A DNA stretch of 60,461 nt, taken from Rhodoplanes serenus (lineage in GTDB: Bacteria; Pseudomonadota; Alphaproteobacteria; Rhizobiales; Xanthobacteraceae). The stretch is from assembly GCA_945861855.1 (NCBI GenBank), contig CAMAWG010000008.1, positions 1-60,461 on the forward strand, in the 5' to 3' direction. Shown in pieces: positions 19,448 to 29,308 of this stretch (the first letter of the stretch is position 1; the number at the start of each line of letters is the position of its first letter). The notes beneath the pieces were generated by a model. It did no database searches. It was not told where the DNA came from and saw only the letters and a program-made list of their open reading frames with translations. Both the position numbers and the translations under genes were made by a program.

Positions 19448-20584
19448 TCATCCCGATTTGGCGTTGTTGCCGAAGAAGTCCTTGACCTTGGCGAAGAAGC
19501 CGGAGGCCTCGGGCTGAGTGTCCTTGGACGACAGCTTCTCGAACTCGGCCAGAAGCTCGCGCTGGCGCTTGGTCAGGTTCTGCGGCGTCTCGACCACCAC
19601 CTGCACATACATGTCGCCGGTCTGTTTCGAGCGCAGCACCGGCATTCCCTTGCCTGAAAGGCGGAACCGCCGGCCGGACTGGGTGCCGCCGGGAACCTTG
19701 ACCCGCGACTTGCTGGCGTCGATCGAGGGCACTTCGAACTCTCCGCCCAACGCCGCCGTCACCATCGACACCGGAACCCGGCAGTGCAGATCGGCGCCGT
19801 CGCGCTGGAAGAACGTATGGGCGGCCAGCGAAAGAAAAATATAAAGATCGCCCGGCGGCCCGCCGCGCACGCCGGCCTCGCCTTCGCTGGCGAGACGGAT
19901 GCGGGTGCCGTCCTCGACGCCGGGCGGGATGTTGACCGAGAGCGTGCGCTCGCGCGTCACCCGGCCCGAGCCCGAGCAGGACGGGCACGGGTCCTCGATC
20001 ACCTGGCCGCGACCCTGGCAAATCGGACAGGTGCGCTCGAGGGTAAAGAAGCCGCCCTGGGTGTGGCGGATGCGGCCGTGGCCGTTGCAGTGCTGGCAGG
20101 TCTTCGGCTTGGTGCCGGTCTTGGCGCCGCTGCCGGAGCAGGATTCGCAGGTCACCGAGGTCGGCAGCCGCATCTGCGCGGTTTTCCCCGCGTAGGCCTC
20201 CTCCAGCGTGATCTCCATGTTGAATCGCAGGTCCGCGCCGCGCTCGCGGCCCGTGGTGCGCTGCCGCGCCCCGCCCATCCCGAAGATACCCTCGAATATA
20301 TCGGAGAAGGCCGAACCGAAATCGGCGCCGAAGCCGTGCGCGCCGCCGCCCGAGCCCTGCTCGAAGGCGGCGTGACCGAAGCGGTCGTAGGCCGCGCGCT
20401 TGTCGCCGTCCTTGAGGACGTCGTAGGCCTCGTTCAGTTCCTTGAAGCGGTGCTCGCAATCCTTGTCGCCGGGATTGCGGTCCGGATGGTGCTGCATGGC
20501 GAGCTTGCGGTACGCGGCCTTCATGTCGGCCTCGCTCGCGCCTCGCACCACACCCAGGACTTCGTAATAGTCTCGCTTTGCCAT
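19448..20584 (-). CDS. dnaJ: Chaperone protein DnaJ
   Basis: Hsp40 co-chaperone that stimulates DnaK ATPase and delivers unfolded substrates. The 378-residue type I protein has the J domain with HPD at residues 33-35, a Gly/Phe-rich segment ([14 protein letters not shown]), and four CxxCxGxG zinc repeats starting at [24 protein letters not shown] and [10 protein letters not shown]-terminal substrate-binding region follows. ATG at 20584 ([11 protein letters not shown]) is the family start; a further in-frame ATG lies three codons upstream. It follows dnaK by about 165 bases, with a hairpin in between. Confidence 0.97.
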   Translation of the reverse strand: MAKRDYYEVLGVVRGASEADMKAAYRKLAMQHHPDRNPGDKDCEHRFKELNEAYDVLKDGDKRAAYDRFGHAAFEQGSGGGAHGFGADFGSAFSDIFEGIFGMGGARQRTTGRERGADLRFNMEITLEEAYAGKTAQMRLPTSVTCESCSGSGAKTGTKPKTCQHCNGHGRIRHTQGGFFTLERTCPICQGRGQVIEDPCPSCSGSGRVTRERTLSVNIPPGVEDGTRIRLASEGEAGVRGGPPGDLYIFLSLAAHTFFQRDGADLHCRVPVSMVTAALGGEFEVPSIDASKSRVKVPGGTQSGRRFRLSGKGMPVLRSKQTGDMYVQVVVETPQNLTKRQRELLAEFEKLSSKDTQPEASGFFAKVKDFFGNNAKSG

Positions 20585-20669
20585 CACCGGCATGCCTCGC
20601 CCTCATGCCCCGCCGCAGGATAACGTCCCCGATCCCGGCGCCGCTTGCGTTTGTCTTTAACTCGCCCTC

Positions 20670-20703
20670 GCAAACAAATGGCCCGGCGCTGATGCACCGG
20701 GCC
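20670..20703 (-). terminator. Hairpin with T-rich tail between dnaK and dnaJ
   Basis: Read on the minus strand, a 10-bp GC-rich stem (GGCCCGGTGC / GCGCCGGGCC, one G-T pair) with loop ATCA is followed by ATTTGTTTG. It begins 47 bases after the dnaK stop. The tail is not a pure T run, so it may be a partial terminator or mRNA-stabilising structure that lowers dnaJ relative to dnaK. Confidence 0.65.
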
Positions 20704-20749
20704 CTCGCTGCTTACTGTTGATCGGCCATGATTCCGGGTCCGCGGAGGT

Positions 20750-22678
<1,929 letters not shown>

Positions 22679-22775
22679 GATGTAACCCTCTCTTTCAAGC
22701 AGGCCGGTTGAGCCCTGAAAGGCGCCCTTGCCCGGCCCCCAAATTAACGCTTCGCCGCCCTCTGCGGCGTCTTGG

Positions 22776-22806
22776 CTCATATAGGAGGGACCCCTTGCGC
22801 CGCAAG
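22776..22806 (-). promoter_or_regulatory. RpoH (sigma-32) type promoter for dnaK
   Basis: On the minus strand, CTTG (22803-22806) is followed after exactly 17 bases by CCTATATGAG (22776-22785). This fits the alphaproteobacterial heat-shock consensus CTTG-N17-CYTATNTNNG at every specified position. It predicts a 5' leader of roughly 90 bases. No CIRCE element was found in the gap. Confidence 0.8.
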
Positions 22807-22875
22807 GACTTGATAGCCCTCCGGTGGAATGCCCGGCCTGCCGGATCGGGCCCGGCCCGTCCCGCCCGGCGGGTG

Positions 22876-23583
22876 CTACCCCGGCCCCTCGGTGTCGATG
22901 AAGAAGAACAGGTTGGAGCTGAACGGTCCCAGCATGATGCCGGTGTGGCCAATGACCGGAGCCATGCCCTCCGGCGTCAGGGAGGCGAGGCGCTTCCGCG
23001 ACATCAGAATCAAATTCCGCTCGTCCGCCCAGTCCGCCTTGCCGAGACATCGGCAGGCCAGCCCGAACGCCCTCGTCCAGAAATGCAGAAGCGGGATCGC
23101 GGTGTGGTGCTCGATCGGGAAGTACCGGTTCGGAACGCTGATAAACACCCGTCCGGCCACCCGGACCAGCTCGCGCACGAACGCCGCCTGGTGCTGCCCG
23201 CTGCCGACATGCTCCAGCACCGCGTTGGAAACCGCGATGTCGAAAGCCTTGTCGGCAAACGGCAACGGCCGGTTGGCCTCGATCCGGCGGTACGCAGCCT
23301 TCGGATAGGCGGCCCTGAACGCGCCGCCCTCGCCCAGCCCCGCGGCGGTGATGCGGTCCTGGTGCGGATACTTCCGTTCCAGCATATTGGCCGCGTCATT
23401 GACGATATCCGACACGCCGACGTCCAGAATCGTCTCGCCCCGGTCCGGGCGGCAATGCCTGATGATGTCGTCGTAGATCCGGTCGCGCGCCACGATGGCG
23501 AGCCGCTCGCCCAGCGAACGCGGCGACGCGACCTGGTAATATTGGTCGTCGGTCTTGATGTTTGCGCCGGCAATATTGGCCAT
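22876..23583 (-). CDS. Class I SAM-dependent methyltransferase
   Basis: A 235-residue protein with a methyltransferase fold: motif [20 protein letters not shown], acidic post-I region, [21 protein letters not shown] (motif IV/post-IV) and [22 protein letters not shown]. It resembles SAM methyltransferases found beside surface-polysaccharide or lipid-glycan genes. The adjacent gene, three bases away and upstream on the same strand, is a multi-spanning membrane protein of glycosyltransferase type. The two are probably one operon acting on an envelope glycan. The substrate is unknown. Confidence 0.8.
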   Translation of the reverse strand: MANIAGANIKTDDQYYQVASPRSLGERLAIVARDRIYDDIIRHCRPDRGETILDVGVSDIVNDAANMLERKYPHQDRITAAGLGEGGAFRAAYPKAAYRRIEANRPLPFADKAFDIAVSNAVLEHVGSGQHQAAFVRELVRVAGRVFISVPNRYFPIEHHTAIPLLHFWTRAFGLACRCLGKADWADERNLILMSRKRLASLTPEGMAPVIGHTGIMLGPFSSNLFFFIDTEGPG

Positions 23584-23586
23584 CGG

Positions 23587-25365
23587 CTATCGCTTCACGC
23601 GGTACACGGCGAAGACCTGACCGGCCGCGGGGCCGACCGGCTCAAGCCAGCCCGGAACGTCGCCCGCCCGCAGCCGGCCCCACAGGCTGCGGCTGCGCGC
23701 AGGCTCCGCCAGGCCATCGGGCGGCCGCGGGCCGCAGATCATGACGTAGGTCACCCGGTTCTCGGCCAGCACCGCGCGGGCCAGTTCGGGAGGCTCAGAG
23801 AGGCTCCGGTGCGCCGCGACGATGCCTCTCGACAGGTGATGATAGGGGCCCGCCAGGACCGAATGCGGCGTCAGCGCCAGCAGGAACGGCCCGTAGCTGA
23901 CGTCGGTCGCGACGATGCCCGGCGGCAGTTGCGCCAGCGGGGCGTAGTTCGCAGTGCGCAGGCAGGGCTTGGTGTCCGGCCGGTCGAACCCGTCCTTGTC
24001 GTCGAGGCCCACGGCATGGGCCATGGCGATGGCACCCGACGAAAGCGCCATGGGCGTCAGCATCAGCGCGGCGAGCAATCGCGCCACCACGGTCTTCAGC
24101 CGCAGCGCCGCGAACAACCGCAACGCCATCGCCGCGACCATCGGCATGCCGAACCAGATCGCATAGGAGTAGCCGCGGATCGCGCCGACCGTCACCGCCA
24201 CCGCGATCAGGAACACCCCCGCCGCCGCGAGGAAGCCCACATCCCGGCGCGCCTCCCGGTTGCCCAGCATCACCAAGGTCGCCACCACCGCGACCGCCGG
24301 GAAGGCGGCGATGGCGGCGCCGGTCAGCGGATTTTTCTGGAACACGGAGAACAGCGGCTGCATCTCGCGCACCTCGCCGAGCCACATCGGCCAGATCGCC
24401 GGATCGACCATGGCGAATGGTCCCCGGGCACAGAGCGGCTCGATCAGAACCAGGACCGCAACCGCGAGGCATCCTGCTCCCAGGATCGCAGCGGCGCGGG
24501 TCACCTTGTCCTCGTGCTTGAGCCAACCCGCCAGCGCCAGCATCGAGCCGCCGCAGATCACCGCGGCGAGCGTGTTGACGGCGATGCTGTCGCAAGAGTG
24601 GCGCAGCCAATGCTGCGAGCCGATGGTGACGAAGAAGCCCGCGATCGAGCTCGCCGTCAGCCAGCGGCCATAAGAAAGAAGGTCGGCGGCATTGTCCCGG
24701 TCGAGCACATAGCGGATAGCGAACACGGCGCCGCAGCCGGCGAGATAGGGCGCCGCCTCGAAGCCGATGGCCAGAGCTGCGCCCGTAAGCAGGCCCGCCG
24801 CCATCGCCGCCCAGCGAACCCGGTCCGACCACACGGTCGCCGCCAGGGCGAGCGTCGTCAGCGCGATCTGCACGTTATGATGGTCGATGCGGCCCGGCGT
24901 GAACTGCTGGTAGCCCGGGACGCCGACCAGAGCGAGCAGGAGCGCCACCGTCGCCGCCTCCCGGCCGCCGACGCGCCAGGCGATCGCCGCCATGCCTGCG
25001 ATCGTCGGCAAGAGCCAGAGCAACGGCCACCACGCTCGCATCAGCCGCTCGGCGGTGGCGCCGTCGGTGAACAGGCCGAACAGGAACAGCAGGCCAGCAA
25101 GCCCGGCATCGATCAGCCGCGACCAATGGGTGTCGTATCCCTCCGGGGGCTGAATTCGCGCCTGGTGCAGATCGAACCAGCCGCTAAGAAGTCCTGGGCC
25201 GCCGATCCAGCTGCGTAACTGGGCGAGCCGCATGGCGTCGTCGGTATCGAGCAGCGTCTCCGCGGTCTGCGCCCAAAACCGCAGCAGCAGCGCAAGCGCG
25301 ACGAGGAGCCACACCAGCGTCACGAGCGCTGCGAAATTCGGCTGGCGCAGCAAGTTATTGGGCAT
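23587..25365 (-). CDS. Multi-spanning membrane protein, GT-C glycosyltransferase-like
   Basis: About 592 residues with roughly 12 hydrophobic segments. The first is near residues 10-30. An acidic loop then follows (ETLLDTDDAMRLAQLRSWIGG), with an Asp pair placed like the first-loop catalytic acid of GT-C transferases and STT3-type oligosaccharyltransferases. HWSRLIDAGLAGLL and FTPGRIDHHNVQIAL are also suggestive: the latter carries Asp-His-His in an external loop. The last 150 residues are a soluble domain. ATG at 25365 (MPNNLLRQPN) was chosen because the hydrophobic region starts there. Family assignment is structural resemblance only. Confidence 0.65.
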   Translation of the reverse strand: MPNNLLRQPNFAALVTLVWLLVALALLLRFWAQTAETLLDTDDAMRLAQLRSWIGGPGLLSGWFDLHQARIQPPEGYDTHWSRLIDAGLAGLLFLFGLFTDGATAERLMRAWWPLLWLLPTIAGMAAIAWRVGGREAATVALLLALVGVPGYQQFTPGRIDHHNVQIALTTLALAATVWSDRVRWAAMAAGLLTGAALAIGFEAAPYLAGCGAVFAIRYVLDRDNAADLLSYGRWLTASSIAGFFVTIGSQHWLRHSCDSIAVNTLAAVICGGSMLALAGWLKHEDKVTRAAAILGAGCLAVAVLVLIEPLCARGPFAMVDPAIWPMWLGEVREMQPLFSVFQKNPLTGAAIAAFPAVAVVATLVMLGNREARRDVGFLAAAGVFLIAVAVTVGAIRGYSYAIWFGMPMVAAMALRLFAALRLKTVVARLLAALMLTPMALSSGAIAMAHAVGLDDKDGFDRPDTKPCLRTANYAPLAQLPPGIVATDVSYGPFLLALTPHSVLAGPYHHLSRGIVAAHRSLSEPPELARAVLAENRVTYVMICGPRPPDGLAEPARSRSLWGRLRAGDVPGWLEPVGPAAGQVFAVYRVKR

Positions 25366-25453
25366 GAATGCCGCCGTTGCGGAGGGAGTTTTCGATGCCC
25401 ACAGATGGCGCAACAGGGTTGAGTTTCGCTTAACGGAGCCGCATACCGGGCGG

Positions 25454-26422
25454 ATGAGTTTTGCCCTCCTGAATCGCCCGTCAATTCTGAGATTTCTGAC
25501 GGTCTGCGCCGTTCTGTCGGCGCTGCTGACGCCTGCCGCGGCTGCCGACGCCATGTTCCCGATCGGCTCGCGGCTGGGGCTCGTCCCGCCGCCCGGGCTG
25601 AAACCCGCCACGGCCTTTCCCGGTTTCGAGAATCCGGAAAGCGGCGTCTTCGTACGCCTGGTCGCCCTGCCGGGAGCCGCCTTCCCCGAGATCGAAAAGA
25701 CCATGACCAACGAGGCCCTCAAGAAGCAGGGCATGACGGTCGAGAAGCGCGAGTCCCTGTCGCTGGGCGGCGGCAGCGCCATCCTGGCGATCGTGCGCCA
25801 GCAGACGGCAGGAGGACGCATCCGCAAGTGGCTGATGATCGCGCCGATCGACAATCTCACCGCGCTGGTCTCGCTCGAGATGGCCGCCAAGGCGCCGGCG
25901 CCCTATCCCGACGCGGTGATCCGCACGGCACTGACGAGCCTCGCCACGCGGCCGGAAGTCCCCGTCGAGGAGCAACTCGCGCTGGTGCCGTTCAAGATCG
26001 GCAACATGGGCGGAATGCGGCTGGTCCGGGTGGTGCCGGGCGTGGCGGCGCAGTTCACCAACGGCCCCAAGGATACGCTGGAAGCAAGCGAGCAGCCGCA
26101 TCTCGTGATCGCGGCCACGCCCGGCGGCCCGCAGCAGCCCGGCGACCGCGACAAGTTCGCGCGCAACGCGCTCAGCGGTTTGCCGCCGTACAAGGATGTC
26201 CGCATCGTCAACTCGGAGCCGATGCGCATCGGCGGCCAGCCCGGACATGAAGTGCGGGCGCGGGGCAAGGACCCGAATACAGGCGAAGAGATCGAGATCG
26301 TGCAGTGGCTACGCTTCGGATCCGGCGCCTATCTGCGCATGCTGGGCCTCGCGCCGGCCGACAAATGGAACGAGTCGTTCACGCGCTTCCGTGCTGTGCG
26401 CGACGGGCTCGAACCCAGATAA
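25454..26422 (+). CDS. Exported hypothetical protein
   Basis: A 322-residue protein with a clear signal peptide: basic start, hydrophobic FLTVCAVLSALLTPAAA, likely cut after AAAADA. The mature part contains IGSRLGLVPPPGLKPATAFPGFENP and later VPFKIGNMGGMRLVRVVPG, with no catalytic motif I recognise. It is probably periplasmic. The ATG at 25454 sits just before the signal sequence; the upstream frame is antisense to the divergent membrane protein gene. The intergenic space (25366-25453) must hold both promoters. Confidence 0.78.
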   Translation: MSFALLNRPSILRFLTVCAVLSALLTPAAAADAMFPIGSRLGLVPPPGLKPATAFPGFENPESGVFVRLVALPGAAFPEIEKTMTNEALKKQGMTVEKRESLSLGGGSAILAIVRQQTAGGRIRKWLMIAPIDNLTALVSLEMAAKAPAPYPDAVIRTALTSLATRPEVPVEEQLALVPFKIGNMGGMRLVRVVPGVAAQFTNGPKDTLEASEQPHLVIAATPGGPQQPGDRDKFARNALSGLPPYKDVRIVNSEPMRIGGQPGHEVRARGKDPNTGEEIEIVQWLRFGSGAYLRMLGLAPADKWNESFTRFRAVRDGLEPR

Positions 26423-26433
26423 AACTCTCCGCC

Positions 26434-26476
26434 GTCATTCCCGGCGCTCGCCAACGAGTCCGCGTCCCGGAATGAC
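26434..26476. repeat. Short palindromic repeat, family C-like
   Basis: GTCATTCCCGGCG at one end and GCGTCCCGGAATGAC at the other are complementary around a small loop. It is the outer arms of family C without the GGTTATGGATT centre. It lies after the exported protein gene, between convergent genes. Confidence 0.65.
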
Positions 26477-26517
26477 GAAGGCGAGCGCAGAGAGACCGAG
26501 CAAGGCACGGCAATCAT

Positions 26518-26552
26518 AAAAAAGGCGCCGGCTGCGGTTACGCAGCCGGCGC
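26518..26552 (-). terminator. Rho-independent terminator for the CHAP-like gene
   Basis: A perfect 12-bp stem GCGCCGGCTGCG / CGCAGCCGGCGC with loop GTTA (26525-26552), bordered on the plus strand by six A (26518-26523). Read on the minus strand this is a stem followed by six T, 31 bases after the stop of the gene at 26584-27138. Confidence 0.9.
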
Positions 26553-26583
26553 AAGGTCGCGTGTTAACTGGTCAACACGCGGC

Positions 26584-27138
26584 TCAGTTCGATTCCTTCG
26601 GGATCACGTAGCCAAGCACGCGATGCTTGGGATAAGGGCTTTCCCAGACCTTGTTGCCGTGATTGCCCGAGATGACGATGATGTTGCCGGCGCCGTCGGT
26701 GCCGCGCACGATGCCGACATGGCCGCCGTTCTTGGCGCGGGTCAGCACGACGATGGCGCCGACGCGCGGGCTGTCGATGCGCTTGCCGTAATCGAGGAAC
26801 GACTTCGCCGCGCGCGAATTCGTGGTGGCGTGGCCGGTGCGGCGCAGGATGAAGTTGATGAAGTCCGCGCACCACAGATCCGGATAGGGCACCCCGACCT
26901 GGCGCGACGTGGCGCCGACCCATTTGAGCGCCTCGCGGCCGATCGCGAAGACATCGTCCTTCTTGTCGGCTGCCGGCACGACCGAGTCGACGGCGGCGGT
27001 GTTGTTGGTGCGGTGGGTCGGCTCTGCCGCCGAACTCAGCACGAACCGCTCTTCCTTTTTCACTCCGGCGGCGAACGCAGGCGAGCACAGGGCGGTTGCA
27101 GCGGCCAAAACGAGGAGCGTCTGAATCGTGCGTGTCAT
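26584..27138 (-). CDS. Exported CHAP/TIGR02594-type amidase-like protein
   Basis: A 184-residue exported protein. Its signal peptide is MTRTIQTLLVLAAATALCSPAFA. The mature domain has Cys90 in YPDLWCADFINFILRR and His140 in NGGHVGIVRG, with a later VISGNHGN. This is the papain-like Cys/His layout of NlpC/P60-CHAP peptidoglycan hydrolases of the TIGR02594 kind. The ATG at 27138 (MTRTIQ) follows a GGAAG site and starts the signal peptide. A role in cell wall remodelling is inferred. It has its own strong terminator. Confidence 0.82.
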   Translation of the reverse strand: MTRTIQTLLVLAAATALCSPAFAAGVKKEERFVLSSAAEPTHRTNNTAAVDSVVPAADKKDDVFAIGREALKWVGATSRQVGVPYPDLWCADFINFILRRTGHATTNSRAAKSFLDYGKRIDSPRVGAIVVLTRAKNGGHVGIVRGTDGAGNIIVISGNHGNKVWESPYPKHRVLGYVIPKESN

Positions 27139-27460
27139 GTCGCTTCCCATCCAAAGACTCTGTCTACGACCTCCTATTTCCTGAGCCGCCGCACGCGGGA
27201 AATGGACACTTTTTGTGGACTTTTGTTGTTTGATTTTTCCCATCGCGGTCACCAAGCCGCAAGCCTAAACGGCCGGCCGGGGCATTCATCCTTTGTTATG
27301 GTTAACGGCTGCGGCCTCCCCCAGCGCCGACGGCAGGTCCTTGAATCGCCATGACTATCGAGGTTTCGCCGCCGGGCAGCTTCAACGCCGCCGGAGATGC
27401 CGATACGGTGTCCAACGAAACGTGCGGAAGGTACCGGTCGGGCATCGCGGGGAGACGGCA
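27139..27460. other. Divergent intergenic region, 322 bases
   Basis: Space between two divergent genes, which should carry both promoters. I see a T-rich stretch (about 27206-27238) and one ATGGTTAA (27298-27305), the complement of the CtrA half-site TTAACCAT. I found no RNA gene, no repeat and no convincing small reading frame. Confidence 0.5.
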
Positions 27461-28834
27461 ATGGCGAACGAGGCGACTGAGGTTCTGGCGAATTTCGCGG
27501 CCTCGTTGAAATACGAAGACCTGCCCGGCCATGTCCGGGAGAATTGCAAGAATCTTCTGCTCGATGCGCTGGCCTGCGCGGTCGCCGGCGGCCACGGCGA
27601 CGAAACCGAGCAGGTGGCGGCGCTGGCGGGCGCGCTGGCGCAGTCGCGCGAGTCGAGCGTGATCGGCGGCGACCGCCTTTCGCTCGCCGGCGCGACGATG
27701 CTCAACGGCTTCCTGATCACCGCCGTCACCATGTGCGACACCCACCGCTCGACGCTCACCCATGTCACGCCCGAGGTGATGCCGCCCGCGCTCGCCATCG
27801 CCGAGCGCGACGGCGCGTCGGGCCGCGACCTGCTGGTGGCGCTCGCCGCCGGAATGGAGACGATGACGCGGATCGGCATCGGGCTCGACTATCCGGAATT
27901 CCGCAAACGCGGCTGGCACGGGCCCGGCGTGCTGGGGCCGTTCGGCGGAGCGGCGGCGGTCGGCCGGCTGCGCGGCTTCAACGGCGAGACGATGGCAAAG
28001 GCCTTCGGCCTCGCGGGCAGCCAGTCCGCCGGCACCTTCGCCGCCTGGGGCACGCCAACGGTAAAATTCCACCAGTGCCGCGGCGCGCTGTCCGGGCTGA
28101 TGGCGGCACTGCTCGCCGAGCAGAACTTCCTCGCCACGAAGGAATTCCTCACCGCCAAGGACGGCGGCCTCTACAACAGCTACTCCAACGGCGGAAAGCC
28201 GGAGGTGGCGATCGCCGATCTCGGGCAGCGCTGGGAGTTCGAGCAGATCGCGCTGCGGCTGTGGCCCTCGGCGTCGTCGACCCAGACCATGAACACCGCC
28301 CTGTTCGATCTGGTCGAGCAGCATGCCCCCGACTTCGACAAGATCGCGAAGGTGCGCGTGTCGCTGAGCCAGGCGGTGTTCGACCTGCATGGGAAGCTGC
28401 AGAACTACAAGGCGAAGTTCGACGCGCTCATTTCAGCGCATTACGTCGCCGCCGCGATCCTGCACGACCGCGCGCTGACCCTGGCGCAGTTCGAGCCCGC
28501 GCGTTACGACGATCCGAAGCTGCGGCGCGCCGCGGCGGAGCTGATCGAGGTGCGCCCCGACGCTTCCATCAAAGGCAACAACTGCGCGGTCGAGATCGAG
28601 ATGGCCGGCGGCAAAAAGCTCACGTCGTTCTGCGAGCATCCGCGCGGCTCCTACGAGAACCCGCTGACGCGCGCGCAGATCGAAGCCAAGTTCCGCACCT
28701 ATGCCAAGGGCGTGCTGCCGGACGCCCAGGCCGACGAGGTTGTCGCCGCGGTCAACCGGCTGGAGGACTTCGCCTCGGTGAGGAAGCTGATGGAGCTATT
28801 GCGCGGCGAGATGCAAAAGGCGCAGGCAGCGTGA
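27461..28834 (+). CDS. MmgE/PrpD family protein
   Basis: A 457-residue member of the MmgE/PrpD family, which includes 2-methylcitrate dehydratase, cis-aconitate decarboxylase and immune-response gene 1 proteins. It contains LLLDALACAVAGG near residue 30, a CDTHRSTLTHVTPEVMPPALAIAE segment with the conserved His pair, GWHGPGVLGPFGGAAAVGRL, and the C-terminal VRPDASIKGNNCAVEIEMAGG. No methylcitrate genes are nearby, so substrate is unknown. ATG at 27461 (MANEATEVLANF) follows a GGGGAGA site. Confidence 0.86.
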   Translation: MANEATEVLANFAASLKYEDLPGHVRENCKNLLLDALACAVAGGHGDETEQVAALAGALAQSRESSVIGGDRLSLAGATMLNGFLITAVTMCDTHRSTLTHVTPEVMPPALAIAERDGASGRDLLVALAAGMETMTRIGIGLDYPEFRKRGWHGPGVLGPFGGAAAVGRLRGFNGETMAKAFGLAGSQSAGTFAAWGTPTVKFHQCRGALSGLMAALLAEQNFLATKEFLTAKDGGLYNSYSNGGKPEVAIADLGQRWEFEQIALRLWPSASSTQTMNTALFDLVEQHAPDFDKIAKVRVSLSQAVFDLHGKLQNYKAKFDALISAHYVAAAILHDRALTLAQFEPARYDDPKLRRAAAELIEVRPDASIKGNNCAVEIEMAGGKKLTSFCEHPRGSYENPLTRAQIEAKFRTYAKGVLPDAQADEVVAAVNRLEDFASVRKLMELLRGEMQKAQAA

Positions 28835-28865
28835 GTCCTCCACGCCCTCAGATAGATTGGCACGC

Positions 28866-29072
28866 ATGCTCAAGCTGATCACGATTCTGGCGGCGGCAAT
28901 TCCGATCATCCTGTTCCTGAAGACCGTCTTCTTCGGAAGATCGAAAGTGATGCAGGAGGCCTCTTCTGCATTCAGGAAGCAGGTCGATTATTTGGTATGG
29001 GCGATCCTGTTCCTGGTCGGCTGCGCGCTCGTCTATTCGATTGCGGTGCTGATCTATTCGTCGACGAAATGA
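28866..29072 (+). CDS. Small membrane protein, two transmembrane segments
   Basis: A 68-residue protein with two hydrophobic segments (LITILAAAIPIILFLKTVFF and AILFLVGCALVYSIAVLIY) separated by a charged loop (GRSKVMQEASSAFRKQ). I recognise no family. It begins 32 bases after the MmgE/PrpD stop on the same strand and may share that transcript. ATG at 28866 is preferred to TTG at 28857. Confidence 0.68.
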   Translation: MLKLITILAAAIPIILFLKTVFFGRSKVMQEASSAFRKQVDYLVWAILFLVGCALVYSIAVLIYSSTK

Positions 29073-29148
29073 ACGGCATTTCCGTCGCATCCATGCGCGC
29101 GACGATTGCGCCCGCATACGCCGCGGATCGATTGCGATTGCAGGAAAC

Positions 29149-29223
29149 TGGTGCCGGCAGAGGGATTTGAACCCCCGACCCCCCGCTTACGAAGCGGATG
29201 CTCTACCACTGAGCTATGCCGGC
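29149..29223 (-). tRNA. tRNA-Thr (anticodon CGT)
   Basis: The minus strand folds as a full tRNA: 7-bp acceptor stem GCCGGCA/TGCCGGC, D arm GCTC-GAGC, anticodon loop TTCGTAA with anticodon CGT (reads ACG, Thr), T arm GGGGGTTCAAATCCC, and an encoded CCA end at 29149-29151. It lies downstream of the small membrane protein and just past the hemY stop. No integrase or att-like duplication is seen beside it. Confidence 0.95.
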
Positions 29224-29308
29224 ACGGGCCGAAGTCGGCGGAAATTCGCGCCCGTCATAACGAGCAGTCCACCCCTTTGCAAGCAAAGCGGCCGCTCTTC
29301 GCAACCGC

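Noticed and set aside
22679..22875. CIRCE operator upstream of dnaK
   Set aside because: No TTAGCACTC-N9-GAGTGCTAA-like inverted repeat; the RpoH-type promoter explains the region.
27298..27305. CtrA half-site before the MmgE/PrpD gene
   Set aside because: A single 8-base match without a second half is too common to claim as a site.
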